The notes under the pieces were generated by a model. That model had not been told where the DNA came from and searched no databases. It worked only from the letters and a program-made list of their open reading frames with translations. Shown here one piece after another: positions 1 through 14,100 of a stretch of DNA of 64,000 nt. How positions within the stretch are numbered: the first letter of the stretch is position 1; every line of letters starts with the position of its first letter. The DNA is taken from NCBI GenBank assembly GCA_016806645.1, contig JACSYO010000912.1, positions 2,774,001 through 2,838,000 of the forward strand, in the 5' to 3' direction. Made by a program: the position numbers and the translations under genes. The DNA is from Ophiodon elongatus. Its lineage: Eukaryota; Chordata; Actinopteri; Perciformes; Hexagrammidae.

Positions 1-272
1 GTTGGACAAATTAGTTTGTTTGCCTATACATCAGACTGAAACTGGCTTTTGAATAAAACTAACAAAGACATCCTTTAAATAATATAGCTTTGTAGAGGAT
101 AAGATTATCATCAGGGTATTTTTCAGTGATTTTAAAACCTGTATCTGTCTCACACTGGGCATCTACTAAAATAAATAACACACAGCATTTGACGCCACCC
201 CCTCGCCAATGAATGCCTTTTCATATGTGTGCAAATCATGCACTGTTTCAGTTGTCCAATCTGTTATTCCAG

Positions 273-3200
273 AGAATCATGGGACAGAAAATAAAGCCTG
301 GGCTGAGATTCTTTGGACAAGCCATTGATGGGCACATTGACCTAGGAGAGGACGGACTCCCAGATATTGTTGTCGGATCACAGGGCACTGCTGTTGTCTT
401 AAGGTATGGACACTGTGAACATTATGTATGTACAATTGCAAACTCCTTCTCTCTAAAAGCCTTACTAGATCTCAATGCTGAGTTTTAACAACAAAAGCAC
501 CATGAGACAATGTACGAACCAGAACAATCATCATGTACTGTAAATGGTACATGTTGAGTGTCTACATGAAGTGACTTGCCTTTTTTTTAAACTGGAGAAC
601 TTCATGAACATCAACTAGATTTTATACTAAACAAAGGAATAACAAATTTTTTGCCTGATTCCAAAATAAAGTTGAGAGGAAATTTTATGTTTCGAAAACA
701 GCAGCCATAAACAGACCAGTGACACCCCATCAAGCAGTGTTTTGAACCAATCAAGTGTAAGGACTCTTATTGACATCTGAGTGAAGGATAGAACTGTCAA
801 TCAGCTACTATATAAGCAACTTAAGTGGCTGAAGCCACGTTTCAAATTCATGTACTGGGATGTACTTCATGTACTTGTTAAACCTACCCTCACGCATAAG
901 TATACAATCAGCCTACTGAAAATATCATGTGCAAAGTCTCATTAGCCATTTTTTTTATGAATGTCTTTCAGGTCCAGGCCCGTCTTTAATGTCACTGCCC
1001 GTCTGTCTTTTCTACCTAATAAGATAAGTACTGACAAAATTGACTGCCTGGGCAAGACAGATGAAACTTTACCAATGGTTACCCTAACAGCCTGCTTTGA
1101 AATGGTAGAAACAACAAAGAGCAAATCAGGTATGGGCCTGACCCAATAATGGGATTTATTAGCAGCTGCTGATACATAACACCCTATCAATATTTTAACT
1201 GTGATGTATGTATGATGTTTGCAGAGGCAATGAGCTCCGGCCTGAACATCTCGTACATGCTCTATGTGGATCCAATGAGACAAACATTTCGAGGTTTCTT
1301 CAGTCAAACCAACAAGAAAGCTAGAAATCTTACCTCTATCTACGAGCTGAGAGATGAAGATACTTGCTTCAACTACTCCATCTACATGCCAGTATGGAGA
1401 TTAATTTGTAATATTCACCCTCACATATACAGCTATGACCAACTGTACATCTATAAATGTCATCCATGTCTCTATACCTCAGATAGTTAATTCCTAGATA
1501 TACCCACAAAACGTTTGTGGATTTAAAGTGTGTTGTTTGGGTTACAACACACTTTAAATATTTAATATTGTCTGATGATGATTTCCATTAAAACTTCTAC
1601 ACTTGTTATATATATAAAAATGGAAAGATTCGCACCAACCCACCTGCCCGTGTAGCAACACCTTTTCTGTCACATTATCAGAAATCTTGCTTGTAAAACC
1701 AGATGCTGACTTATTATTCAGCTTCATCACCAAAACACTAAAACAAAACAGTAATAATAATAATTATAATACACTAATTCATTATTCAGTCCGTTAGCCT
1801 AATGTTGAAATGTCTGCTTTTTGTCTGCGCTTCAACAATATGCAGATGACTCTTTTTTTTTCTTGCAGAAATGTGTGAAAGACACATTATCCCCCATCAG
1901 CATCAAATTAAACTTTTCCCAAGTTGACAGTGAGAGTGCGAGTGTCGTCCTGAATATGGACAGCAAAATGCAGGCTCTTGTTGAGGTATGTACAGTGACT
2001 TCAGCAAAAGGCTGCAGACAGTCACATTCATTTGAATCCTTGCTGATTTTCTATTTACATGTGCCCAAATCAATATGTAAGACATTTGTGAATACATAAA
2101 GAAAAGGATCTAGGAGGTGAAATGGAATTCTGTTTTACGGATGCAACTATGACTTTTGTCTTTTCAAAGTCAGAATTTACCTTTGACACAGACTGCCTTG
2201 AGGATATATTTGTTACTAAAGATCTGAAATAGCCAGACAGTGTTTTTTTCCAGGCTAGCTAGAAACTTAAAATGTAAAGCTTTTGTATCTTTTTTTGTTG
2301 TTGTTATATTGTCAAGAAATTGGTTCCTACTGAAGATGCACATTTTCAAACACCAATATGAATAAGCTACTATACTATATATTAGGCTTTTGGCTACACA
2401 TGCAATACTTGTTACTTGAGTTTATAGCCAGGATATAATGTTTACCATGTTCACCATCTTAATCTTTTAAAAGTTATTACAGTTCCTTTGGGGTTGCAAC
2501 CAAATTTCATGGGTTGACACATTTCACTCTGAACCAAAAATATCAACCTACTGGTGCCATTAGATGAATAATCAGGAGCCAGAAGTCATTCAAATTACTT
2601 CTCTGATTAATTCAAACATCTGTGCACAACTTCATGGCAATACATCCAAACTGTGTTGAGATATTTTAGTTGTGACCAAGGTGGTGGAGCAGTAAACTAC
2701 CATTGCTAGCCTTAGAGCCTGGCATGGCTGAAAATTGGCACAATAATTGTCTGCGACTGATAATGAATTTGTCTGGTAACATCTTCTGGTTTGTTTATTA
2801 TGTTCCAAAGGAATCCTGTGTTGTTGATACCATTGTTTTCTGGCTTGCTCTGTGTTTTCAAGAATGAAATGAACAGACATTTCTTTTTATTACAGGTTCC
2901 CTTTGAAAAACATTGTAGAAAAAATGACACCTGTATTGCCGAACTTGACGTGGATTTGAACTTCATGTATGTATACATAATAAACATAGCACACAACTGT
3001 AATATCAACATCATATGACCAAATGTACTCTCTTTCTGTTAGGACTACAACATTATTGGTGGCAGAAGATAACTACTTCAACGTGTCTGTTAAACTGTCC
3101 AATCATGGTGATGACTCCTACAACACCAGCCTAACAATGCACTATCCCACAGGCCTCTCCTTCTCTAGGATGACTATTGTAGAGGTAACTTAAAAGTTTC

Positions 3201-6200
3201 ACTTATATATGTACACCTGCTTGTTAAAGGGGACTGCCTCAAGTGATGTCACTTGAGTCATTCACCTCAAATCTGGGTGTGTAGAGTTAGAAAGAAGTAA
3301 GCTGTGGCCTGCTCCTTAGCTCTGTTTAAAGGTGCAATGTGTAAAACCTGGCCAGTATTTTAATTTAAAACATAAAAAATGAACTAACATTATCAACAGA
3401 GTGTAAAGAGTTTACAGTTTTGATGTTATGTTAATGTGTAGTTATGTGTTGCAGCAATTATTTACTGAAATGAGCATGCAAACCAGCTAGTCCTGGCCCG
3501 TCCTCCCTTGTAATATCACTTGTACCCTCAAGAGGCGATAGTGAGTTACTGTAGCGCCCACACCACACGAGAGGATTTTAAAATAGCCACGTTATTTTGA
3601 CCAGCCGTTTTAGCAGTTTGGTTGAATTTTGCAAATTATTGCCCTACAGTTGGTTAGTAGTTGGCTTTTTTAACTGGTAACTGTAATTTTACATTATATG
3701 GACCCAGTAGTAGAGGTGAAATGCTGCCCCCTATTTGTTTAAAGCATGTGGCCAGATCTTACACATTGCAACTTTAAGGCTAGCAACTCAAGGCCACATT
3801 AGCAGTGGAATTGCATTGTGGGTAACATAGGCAGCAGGTTCTGACAAGGACGAAGAATGAGTGGAATAATAAGGACAATATCTCTGGTTCTGTTGTGTCA
3901 ATTTTGATCGGTGGACTGCTTCCATTCTTTTAATGAAAATAATCAGCCAATCATGTGACATCAATTAATTGCATTAAAGTCTGCAGACATTGTCAAGTGG
4001 TCTCGTTGTTCAGATAAACATCAGCATAGGGAGGGAAAGGGATCTAAATGACTTTGACTGCAGATTTGAGTATCACAAGCCGCTGATCTCTTATAATTTT
4101 CACGCTGAACTCACTTAACAGAAGAAAGATTGGGAACACGTCAGATGGTCTGATCTCAATTCCTGCAGCATCAAGCAGATGGTAGGGTCAGAACTTGGCA
4201 TAGAAAACATGAATTCATGGATCCATCCCGCCTTGTGCCAATGGTTCTGACTGCTGATGGTGGTGTAATGTTGGGGGGAATATTTTCTCAGAGCATTATT
4301 CAATTGCTACAGCCTACTTGAGTGTTGTTGCTGACAAAGTAGTAGTAGTCACAAAACTTTGCAGGTGTGTAGTTGAGATGAAAATGAAGGCTGAGTTCCA
4401 AGATTGTCTCGAATTTATCTTTGCAATCAGAGAACACTTGAGAGTCTGTCTTTGTTGAACTGCTTGTCAGAAAAAACTCATGTACATACACACAATACAC
4501 ATGTTATTTAAATCTGAACTCAATTCCTAAAACACACAATTATTCACTTGCTGCACCCCTTTAATTTAAGATGCATGTAAATAACAGATGAGATCATTAT
4601 CCGTCCTTGTTTTTGCCTAATTTATTAGAAGTCATGATACTAATTTTAAAGTATGTCACAAATAACATGTCAGAAAGACATTCATTTAATTAACCTTCCC
4701 TGAAGTGCAAAACTACTGCAATGTTTTCTTTCACACTTTCTGTGCCACTACTTCTGGGTCCATATAATCTAAAATTATAGTTACAAGTTACTAACCGACT
4801 GCATGTAGGGCAATAATTGAAACCCATTCAGGATGTATGGGTTGTCAGGCGTGTTACTGATTACAAGATCAAACTGTGAGAACAAATGTTGTTTGAAATC
4901 TTTAGACTTGCCTGAAAGCTTAAACTAAAACATATCTACTCATGTCCACACAAACGTCACAGCATTGAATTCAAACTAAAAGCTTTTATTTCAGATTGTC
5001 TCAGTTCACATGTTTTTTTTCTAAAACAGGCAACAAGACCAACAATCCACAGCTGTCTAGATTTAGAGGGAGTACTTGACAAAACTATATGTGGTATCAG
5101 CCGTCCTGTGTTTCGCAGCAGATCAGCAGTGAGTCATATTGCACCCAGACACCCTCATTCCAGACAGAAGTTTCAGAAATCAAGAACTGTGACCAACTGC
5201 TTGAACCTGTGACATTTACAACCTTTGCAACTTCTCTCATTTAGATACTTTCTCGTTCACTCACATCTAACATCATCCTCTTTTTTTCTGTGAAGGCAAC
5301 ATTCATGACCTCTTTCCACATCCTGAATGAGTATGAGTGGGACGACACAATTACGATGAACATTACTGGTGAAAGGTAGCGGCCTTCTCATACAATCCAA
5401 CACACAGACCAAAGCCAAACATTGTCTATGTATTACTAAAATATTATTGATTACTATCATTACATATTTACTGTTTAATATTCACAAGAAATATTTTTTA
5501 CATCCTCAGTGATAATACAAACTCCACCAGCATTGCTTTCCTGACCAAAAGCATCCCAGTGCAATTTCAAATTAAAATGGCAGTAATAGTGTAAGTGTCC
5601 CAATTCACATTTTGGAACTGTAGTTCTTATATATGCCTAGTCATTTTTAATGACTATTTTAATTTTTAAATTTTTTATCCAGTCAGTGGTTATATTATCC
5701 TACAGCTACCTGCATGCTGTGATTATCTTGAACACTTTTCAGGAAAGAAGACCCTATCAACTATCTGAACTTCACAACAGAGGATACTGGACCGAAACAA
5801 ATAGTTGCTACATACAAGGTGAGGCGATAAATTACAAATTAAAAAGTACTAATCAAAGCTAATATTAACTAATCTTTAAGTAGCTCACTGATCAAGCTGA
5901 CATTTTAGACCTGCCTTTGCTGATTGTTTGGCTACATGAGAAGAGCGGAACAAATATCAAACACAACACTGACACATCGTCACCGTAAAGATGTTATGGG
6001 GAACTCGTGACTGTAGCATACAGTTGCCTATTTATATATCCAGCAGAAACAAAGAAAAAGTAGCTTTCATTTGAAGTTGTGTTTCAGTTCACTTAACCAA
6101 CTTCATTTGAATATTCACTCTCCTTTTTGACCAGTTTTTGATTTTCCTCAACTCCAAGGTGAATTAGTTGCTAAATGTTCACCGGCGGTTCACTCTGTGG

Positions 6201-7811
6201 TGTTTAGTGGTGAGCAGGTAGTGTGCAATGCAGTACAGGGCTTTGTATGGACTAAATAAATGAGACATAACATGCTACTAGAGGGCTGCATGGTGGTGTA
6301 GTGGATAGCACTGTTGCCTCACGGCAAGAGGGTGTAATTCCCAAAATGTCAACTATTCTTTTAAAATGGAGCAACTGTCTCTCACTCTTTGCAGATAGAC
6401 AATCTTGGTTTCAAGAACTTTCCTGTCAACGTGTCCCTGTTCTTCCCAACTACACTGGAACATAACTTTGAAATGACAAACTATCAAGTCTTTGTCCAGC
6501 AGGTAACACTACTTTTACTTGATTATACTGCTGCTTTGTATAGAATTACAAATACTTAGTGTCCTTAATTACCTTTTTTTTCTTTTTTTTAAAGAGCAAA
6601 ACTCAATGCACAGGCATTACTGATACAAAATCTGAAGTAAGTAAAACATTTAGTATCAAAATATTCTAACTGAACATGTTGTGGAATTACAAACCCCTAA
6701 TAAAATTAACTGTTACTGTGTTACAGTACTGTTCGCCAGAAAAAAATTGTAAAATCATAGTGTGTGACAGTTTCATCCTGGAGAAAGAATCACCCATTGA
6801 GTTTACATTGTCAGGAGACGTACAATTCAGGGATCTCAAACAGCATGCAGCGGTACGTAGCAACAAACACAGACAGAATACATACCACATTTACCATTGA
6901 AAGTGGTGAATATATCATGAATTGACATACTGTTACTTTGCAGAATATGGCTTTTCTTAATCGATATTCTGGAGATGGTGCAGAGGTTAAATTTAAAAGC
7001 TTTATACATGTCAACTATGACAAGCAACGATATGTGCTGGACTCTCACAAACAACAGGTATGTTCACGTTTGACCAAGGTTATGCCATTTTAAAAATTAT
7101 TTATTGCATACATTAACCAAATAAATATGGTTTTACGCAGGAGAAGTCCGACAAAGATCCAACAATGAAATGGGTACATTCAGTCTACACATGAGCAGCC
7201 AAAACTATTTTATCTACAAGACATTTTAGATCCTCATTCAAATATATAGAGGCCCCACTTTGAACACTTGTATTTTCTCTGCCAACAGTCTGAAGTTCGG
7301 GTTGAGTTCATAATCCTCCCGGATCAACTGCTGATCGTTTTAACTGGAGCTGGACTGGGACTGTTGCTTCTGATCATAATCACTGTCATCATGTTTAAGG
7401 TGAGAGTTGACTTTTAAATTTAATCCCAAACCACAATACAAGAAACACTTCTAACCAAGACAAACTTCTAGCTGTTGCTTGAATGTTAGTAACTGATCAA
7501 AAAACACTTAAATTATACTTTTCTGCTGCAAAATGTGTCTGTGGCGTTTGGTCTAATGCTATTCTTGTCTCTGTCCTAAGTTGGGTTGCTTTAAGAGGAA
7601 AACGCTCGAGTATTATCAAGAGCAGGAGGACAACGCTGATCTTCAGCCTGACACCCCGAGACAGTTCACATCTGCCCCCACCAACGGGCTACTCAGCCAA
7701 TCAGAGACCGACGGCAAACATGAAGAACATTCAGAGAACATCACACTTCTTGATAGTGGTGAGACAAACAACAGCTCCCCACCATCTGATACAGAGAAGG
7801 GTCTGGATTAG
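273..7811 (+). CDS. Integrin alpha subunit, leukocyte (beta-2 partner) type, 3' part of gene
   Basis: Partial gene cut by the left window edge. Coding exons read as 273-403, 972-1129, 1225-1391, 1869-1985, 2896-2966, 3043-3184, 5030-5128, 5296-5375, 5510-5590, 5743-5818, 6395-6502, 6595-6636, 6727-6852, 6944-7057, 7141-7173, 7289-7399 and 7581-7811. All have GT/AG borders and compatible phases, giving the last ~628 residues. The first exon has the end of an FG-GAP beta-propeller blade with a calcium-binding loop (DLGEDGLPDIVVGSQG). Thigh and calf domains with paired cysteines and many N-glycosylation sequons follow. Exon 7289-7399 encodes the single transmembrane helix, and the last exon a ~76-residue cytoplasmic tail. 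Integrin alpha subunits pair with beta chains at the plasma membrane for cell adhesion. The calf layout and KLG-FKR junction most resemble the I-domain alphas L/M/X/D/E, but the I domain would lie off the window, so the exact paralog is unresolved. The conserved GFFKR is GCFKR here. Confidence 0.9.
3326..3777. mobile_element. TTAA-flanked MITE in an integrin intron
   Basis: The element begins TTAAAGGTGCAATGTGTAA and ends with TTACACATTGCAACTTTAA, whose reverse complement matches the start at 18 of 19 positions. It is about 452 bp long, has no coding capacity and is bordered by TTAA on both sides, as for piggyBac-like insertions. It sits in the 1.85-kb intron between exons 3043-3184 and 5030-5128. 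The superfamily is inferred from the target site only. Confidence 0.65.
4733..4830. repeat. Partial inverted copy of the 3326-3777 MITE
   Basis: The segment with TGGGTCCATATAAT and GTAGGGCAATAATT is the reverse complement of the interior of the MITE at about 3635-3720, with scattered differences. It lies in the same intron in the opposite orientation. No clear terminal repeats are visible, so it is a fragment. Confidence 0.55.
6283..6345 (+). repeat. Fragment of a tRNA-derived SINE-like teleost repeat
   Basis: The phrase GTGGTGTAGTGGATAGCACT followed by a GCCTCACGGCAAGAGGG stretch resembles the widespread fish repeat with a tRNA-like head (box-A-like GTGGTGTAGTGG). It lies in the integrin intron before exon 6395. 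Only about 60 bases are recognisable. The assignment is from memory of the family. Confidence 0.45.
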
Positions 7812-8540
7812 TGGGCTGACTGAATTATAATGCCTGCACCATGCACAGGAGATCATTAGAGTGCTGCAGCACTTCCAGTTCTCTCATCTCAAAGTCAATG
7901 TTTTTTTTTAATGGGCATTATGAGGTTTGTTGTCAACACAAGCTTTTAGAGATTTTAACATTTTCTTCTACGACATAAAATATGTAAGTAAATATCAATA
8001 TATATATGTTAATTTTGATGGTTTTCATGTGTTTTAAAAAGGTTGGTTGCTAACAAGGGGAGCATGGTGAAGTTCATTTTTAGCCTGCTGTATAGCATTT
8101 ATTTTCTTTTTTGTCAAATCCTAAGGTGGTGAAATGCTTTTATATATTGTATAAATATTTTAGCTATTAACTAAATGATATGACTGTACTGTGACAATAC
8201 ACATTGATGTTTCTAACCAAATGTATAAAAATTGACATTTCATGTCTTGAAAATGGCTCAACTAGGCATCTGTACACAAGCACAGTATTTATCGAGCAAC
8301 TGTCAGTTCTACTTGTATTATAGTTGAGTGCTTCTTAAAATGTATAACTTTTAGATAATTTGAGTGAATGCAGTGGTAAGTTCAATGCGTTGTATGTTAA
8401 TTAGAACATTGTTTTTCGAAGCAGCAGTCTTTAAATAGTTTACATTTGTTGGCCTTCCATTGTTTGTGTCTGCACAGTATATATATATGTTTATTATGCC
8501 CTTAGATTATCTTGTTGGGGCAGTGTTTATACTCTCTATC

Positions 8541-8546
8541 AATAAA
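8541..8546 (+). promoter_or_regulatory. Candidate polyadenylation signal of the integrin gene
   Basis: AATAAA lies 730 bases after the integrin stop codon in AT-rich 3' UTR-like sequence. It is the first canonical hexamer after the stop that I found. A second AATAAA at 9239-9244 could serve a longer transcript. Confidence 0.55.
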
Positions 8547-10930
8547 AACCCTTAACAATCCAATCGTGTCTGTGAGAGCTTGAATATTGTTTTAAAGTAT
8601 TATCTTGGGTTTGTCATGTATCATTCTGTGATGTGCCCGTTTTAAAGAAATAAAACACACAAGACACCTTTGTACTTGCAAGAGATAAAGTAAAAATATA
8701 TTTTCTTTTCACGGATATTTTTATACAGAACTGCAACTGCAAAAAAATAAGTAGTAAAAAAACTAATCTGAAAATAAATGCAAGAAAGCCTTTTAACATA
8801 TATCTTTAAATGTGTTTGTGATGTTTGCTTCAGTGTCAATAAGCTGTGGTTTGCCTTTCAGTATGTTGGCAAAGCACTAAGGCCTTTGCACACTGGCATC
8901 AGTATAACCAAAGCCCAAGAGCAGCTCATTCATCCAACATGCTGGCCATGCCATCAGTTGCCTCAGATAAGATAAAATTGTTGTTTTGTGGTTAGAAAGA
9001 GGAATTCAACATAACCTGGACTGTACTACTTCTACAACCCCGGTGGCTACCTACACTAAAATAATAGGATTTTAGCACCACTTATTCCCCACTCTAACAC
9101 TATACCATGACATACATTGATTAGAATACTTCAGAATTCATGTTTTTTGTATTATTGTGCTGAACACATTATGCACCAATTTCCAGTTAGCCACAAATGG
9201 ATGTGAGAATGCCGTTAAGCACAGGATTTGTATTTCAATAAAGTGTGATTTTACCAATTGTGTCCCATTGCCTATGTTCAACAGCAGCTGTCTTTTTATT
9301 GTTCCTGTACCTTTAATTCATCACATGTGCCTATAAACCATCCTTGGCCATTATACTGTATCTAGATAAGAAATGTTAAATGTCAGAGAGTTGATTCATT
9401 ATTAATTTATTACAATCATATTGTAGTAAATGTATTAAAGTCCTCCACAATTGAGGTTACCATGGACATATAATTAACTTAATTTCTGCGTATATGCATT
9501 GTTTTTACATACAGTAATTGTTTTAAATGGGGCCCAGAAGTTAACTATTATCATGGTAGTTGACCTCATCCACAGGATACTTGTCTCTGGCCTCCAGCAG
9601 CTAAATGTAAGTGAAGAATGACGCAAATCTAAAAACTAACAAAGTGTTTTGGTAATGTGTTGCGTCACCATGAGCCTCCAGAACAGCTTCAGTGCTATGT
9701 GGCGAGACTTCAGACCTTAATCCTTACCGTATAATCAAGGCTGAGAGGTTAATCTTGGATCCTGTAATTATTCTCAGGGCATTTTTCTTGATGGTTCACG
9801 ACAGAATACAACTCCTGTTACGTCCAAAAGTCTGCATGTTTGGGGAAGTCGAGGCATTAGGATTCAGCCATGTTTCTTACTGTAGTTGAATGTTGGTATT
9901 TTTTGTAGAGTTTTAATCAAATGCTACTGTCACAGGAATTTTACTGACACAACACAACACGAGTCAAGAACTCTGGCCTATGTAACCAAAGAAAATACGA
10001 TGATTAGATTTTTCTCAGTTCTGATTTTTCTGGATGAATTGAAACCAAAAAAGCAGAACAATTGCAAAAGAATGCCATGTGACCTTTTACCAAAAGCCAC
10101 TTGTTTTGTTGCTTGCATGGACATTTTTTTCTGACTTTGTTTTCAAGTGACCTGAACAGAAACAGTAACTGTTTTAAAGGTTACTTTTCAAAAGTAACTT
10201 TGAGCAAACAACACTATTACTGAACTTAAGATACATTTCAAATATGCACATCTGAAAAGCAGTAAGAGACAAACATGCGTGGAAGAATGAGTCAGGAGGA
10301 CAAGAGCTGAAATTACCATAATAAAACCATAATTGTGTTTTAAAATGAAGCGAAAATAACAATTACATTGTTCTTCCACAGTACTGATACGGGCAATGTT
10401 TGTCCCGTTCTACAGTGCAATTACATAAAAAAGACTTCTTTAATTTATGATCAATATTGATGATCAAGCTACCTCCCTCCTTTCTCACATAGAGGCCACT
10501 CGCTACTTAATAAAACATTAATATCAACACATCTGTGCAATCATATGTTATCAGTGTATATTACAAACATCCCTGAACACATGCACAGCATATACATTTT
10601 GTAGTATAGTATGGATTAAAAGTATTTATTTGTCATTGTTCAACATGTAACTTCTGTACTGCAAAACAATACATGGTATTAAATGGAAAATCATTTAAGT
10701 TGTGAGTACTTTTAAACAATTCTGTTTAATAAACCAGCAGAAATCCTTATTAAAGTCTAGAGTTGTTTATATCTGTGCCTGATATATTTCTGTGTATTCA
10801 CTCAAAACTATATATCTGGGAATTCTTCCATTTGATTTAAACTAAATTATGAACATTGAAAACAAATAAGAAGAATTTCATATCAATTTGTGGTACAACT
10901 GCAAACTTTAGACAATAAATCAGAAGGCAG

Positions 10931-10936
10931 TTTATT
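10931..10936 (-). promoter_or_regulatory. Candidate polyadenylation signal of the CCCH gene
   Basis: A minus-strand AATAAA lies about 250 bases beyond the stop codon at 11188-11190. Another at 10625-10630 is a possible distal site. Confidence 0.5.
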
Positions 10937-11187
10937 TTTGCAGCACAACAGAAATATTATATTTCGAATAAAATGTAATATACACTTAAAATATTTTAAT
11001 GTTTAATTATTACAATTTTGATATAACTCAAAGATTAAGTCTTAAAACTGCACAAAAATTTTAAATACAAAGAAAACTGGATTTTAAATAAATATGTGCG
11101 CTCTCATAACATGGTTGACTCATGACTGACCACAAGGCAAAATTAACAAAGATCATTTGTAAGATTCAACATAAAAGTAATCCAACG

Positions 11188-14100
11188 TTAATGTCCGAAG
11201 TGGAAAACAGAGGTTTCTAAAGTCTTGAAAAGGTCCTTTAGTGGTTTGACCACCACGTCCCCATTTACCCATGGTGCTTCCTTTAATGCGTGCCTCTGTC
11301 TTGGCCGGGTGTGACGCTGCATCAGCGGCGCCACTGGTTTGCATGGCATAGTGTGTGTGCCAGAGTTTCTCCCCTGAAGTTCAGTAGTTCCTGGACTGCT
11401 GAGGGTAGATGCACCCGTTGCCTCCAAGGGGATTTGTGGAGTCTGTAGAGACGGCTGGTGCTCTGCTGAGCGTGCAACGGTTCTCTCAGTGGACTGTTGG
11501 ACTTGCAGTCTTGAGTCTGCAGATTACAAACAATACAACAGGAGAAAGAGGCACAAAGTTATGAGCAGCCACAAACTATCCAGAGAAATGTAGGATACAA
11601 CACAACTCGAACTACAGAGCTCGACAGTCTCATCTGACCAGTGGAAATCCCAAATATCAAGCCCCAAGCATCTAAAGGGTGTTTAAAGTCACTAAGTGTA
11701 ATTTACCAATGTTTCTGACTTGGGTGTGTTTTTCAGGGGCAGATTTAGTCATTTGGGGGTCCCAGGAAAACCCTGTGCTTTTGCTTTACTTTCAACCCTT
11801 TTATCTAAGTGGGCATGTTGGTATTGGGAGTGGTAGAGGAAGAAGGCTGCTAAAAACTGTTTTTTAGAAGTAAAACTATTAATACTGTGCATTTGAAGTG
11901 AAAAGCGAGAGAGGCATTATCAGCCAAACGTACTCAAATTTTACTTAATGTCACTTTCAAGGTGGAGCTTTCAATTATAATATACTGCTGGATAGTTAAA
12001 TGAATAATAATACATCATATTATCATTGTTATAGTTCGAGTAAAATCTAAATCTGTAACGTAACATTTCTGTGAGGTAAATTTAGTCTTACAATATTTTC
12101 CTCTGAAGTTGACTGACACTAAGTCGTAAAAAGTTGAGTTACATATTTTGTTGGTGTATTAGGAGCCTTTTGTAATTGATCTCAGGGTACTTTGACTTAC
12201 AATAATAACATAATTCAATATTTTCATATGTAAACACCATAGTAAATCCATAGCTGTTGGGGGCCCTTTTAGTTTGGGGCCCCAAGGAGTTGCCTACCAT
12301 GCCTAACAAGCACAGGCCGAGCATTCGGCCTGTTCTGAACAGGCACGTTTTCAAAGGGCCCTGCACTAGTTAATATAAATATTAACAGCATACCTGAAGT
12401 GACACTGATCTGAATACTGTCCTGTTGCTCTTCATCCTGTTGGTACGGGCTCAGGCACAGGAAGAGTGTCTTCAGAACTGAGTTTGCAGTGTCTGCTACT
12501 GTAGATCCAACAAAATGAGGCATTAACAACATCCTTCAGCAGTGCAAGTCAGAATTCCACGCTAGTATTTATAAGCAGTGGGGAGCATGTTCTTACCTTT
12601 GTCGGCTGCGATGTCGGGCAGCTGCTGATGAGCATGGGTTGTAGACGGACTGTTACCACAAGGAGTTGGACTGGTAGACATCTCACCGAGAGAATCAAGG
12701 CTACAGACGGGATTCAGCAGCTGCTTCGGAGGTTTTTTTATGTGCTCCGTTGAGCTGTCTTCATTTTCTATTTTAGGATTAGGAGAGCAATAGGTGGATC
12801 TTGTCGCACGATAAATTTCCTTGACAGTATTAACCTGGTGTTGAGGAGGGGTCCCTAAGTCAGAAGTACTTGGTTTGGAGTTTGATAAATGAGATGTATT
12901 CTCAACAGACTGGTTTGACTGATGAGAGCAGGAGGAAGTCCTTGAATAATCTGGTTGAGATTGGATGCTTTGGAGAGGAGCAGCACTGAGAGGGGCAGCA
13001 AAAAGGCTGAGGAAGGACCTGGCGGTGGCTTTGTCAGGTTCAACTACACTTTCACCGCGATTACTTCTGCAACCTGCAGGCTGTGGAGCAAGACAGGAAG
13101 ATTGAATGAAGCCTTGAGGACAAGAGGAACTTGGTACAGAATTGTCTATAGGCTGCAGAGTGTCAGTAATGGGGCTTGCAAAAAGGTTTTGAAATGGTCT
13201 TTTAAGTGTCTTTTTACATCCAACTGCCAAATCATGTGCCGTTTTACTGCTGCACTCTGCTGTGATTCCATTGGAATAAGGTTGTGTGTCATGGTTGAGG
13301 ACAGATTGTCTCTTTTTGGAGTGCAGGTGGATCTCAGTGGGTTGTTTTTCTACAAAATGACGACTGCCAGAGTTCGCAGAATCACTTGTCTTAGTGGAGC
13401 TGGTGACAGGTACAACAGCAACAGCAGCTCCACCTTTAAACTCTGTGAAACCCGAAGGAGAAAAAGGCTTTATTGAAGCTTCTGAGTCAGATGTCAGAAC
13501 AGAGAGATGGGGCCTCGACTGTGTAGGATGTTTGGAAGGAGATGTCCAACTTGATGGCTTTGAAAAAATGCTTTTGCGATTAGTGCGTACAAAAGGAAGA
13601 ACACCTTCACTTTTACAGGTGTCAGAGCATGTAATATCCAAAGGCACGTGCATGCGTCCTTTCACTTCTCCTTTGGATAACACAGACTTCTTTGCTACAG
13701 TAAGAGGAGAATGCAGCAACTCCAACTTGACTTCATTAGTAGCTCTTTGAGCAGGTCTCATTGATGGTGGCATATTGCCACCTTGTGTCTCGTTATGCCT
13801 GGAGGCCAGAGTAAGACTAGGACAGTTCTTTGAAAGCAGACTGGTGTGCACTTGGAGGGATGACAGGCTCTTGAATACTTTTTCCTGGGAATTGTTCACT
13901 TCATTTCTGGTATTTACCGAATGCAAGACCTTCTCATCTTGGGTTTTTGAGCTTAGCATAGGAACAGTGTTTGGGGTATAGGACACAGTTTGTGCAGTAA
14001 GAGGGGTAGGTGTGTGTCCAAAGGTAGAATTTTCCACTGATTTACAAGACCTGAGAACAGCATCCACAGAGTAGGGAACTTCGCTTTGGTTTGCAGAGAC

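Larger units (their letters stand above)
7812..11187. other. Convergent 3' flanks between the integrin and the CCCH gene; no further gene seen
   Basis: The integrin 3' UTR (to about 8.56 kb, or 9.26 kb) faces the 3' UTR of the minus-strand CCCH gene. All open frames here are short, AT-rich and lack family features. Minus-strand AATAAA hexamers (plus-strand TTTATT) occur at 10931-10936 and 10625-10630. Confidence 0.6.

Noticed and set aside
12955..13981. Several plus-strand open frames of 68-173 codons
   Set aside because: They are antisense to the 1.75-kb coding exon of the CCCH gene and only reflect its base composition.
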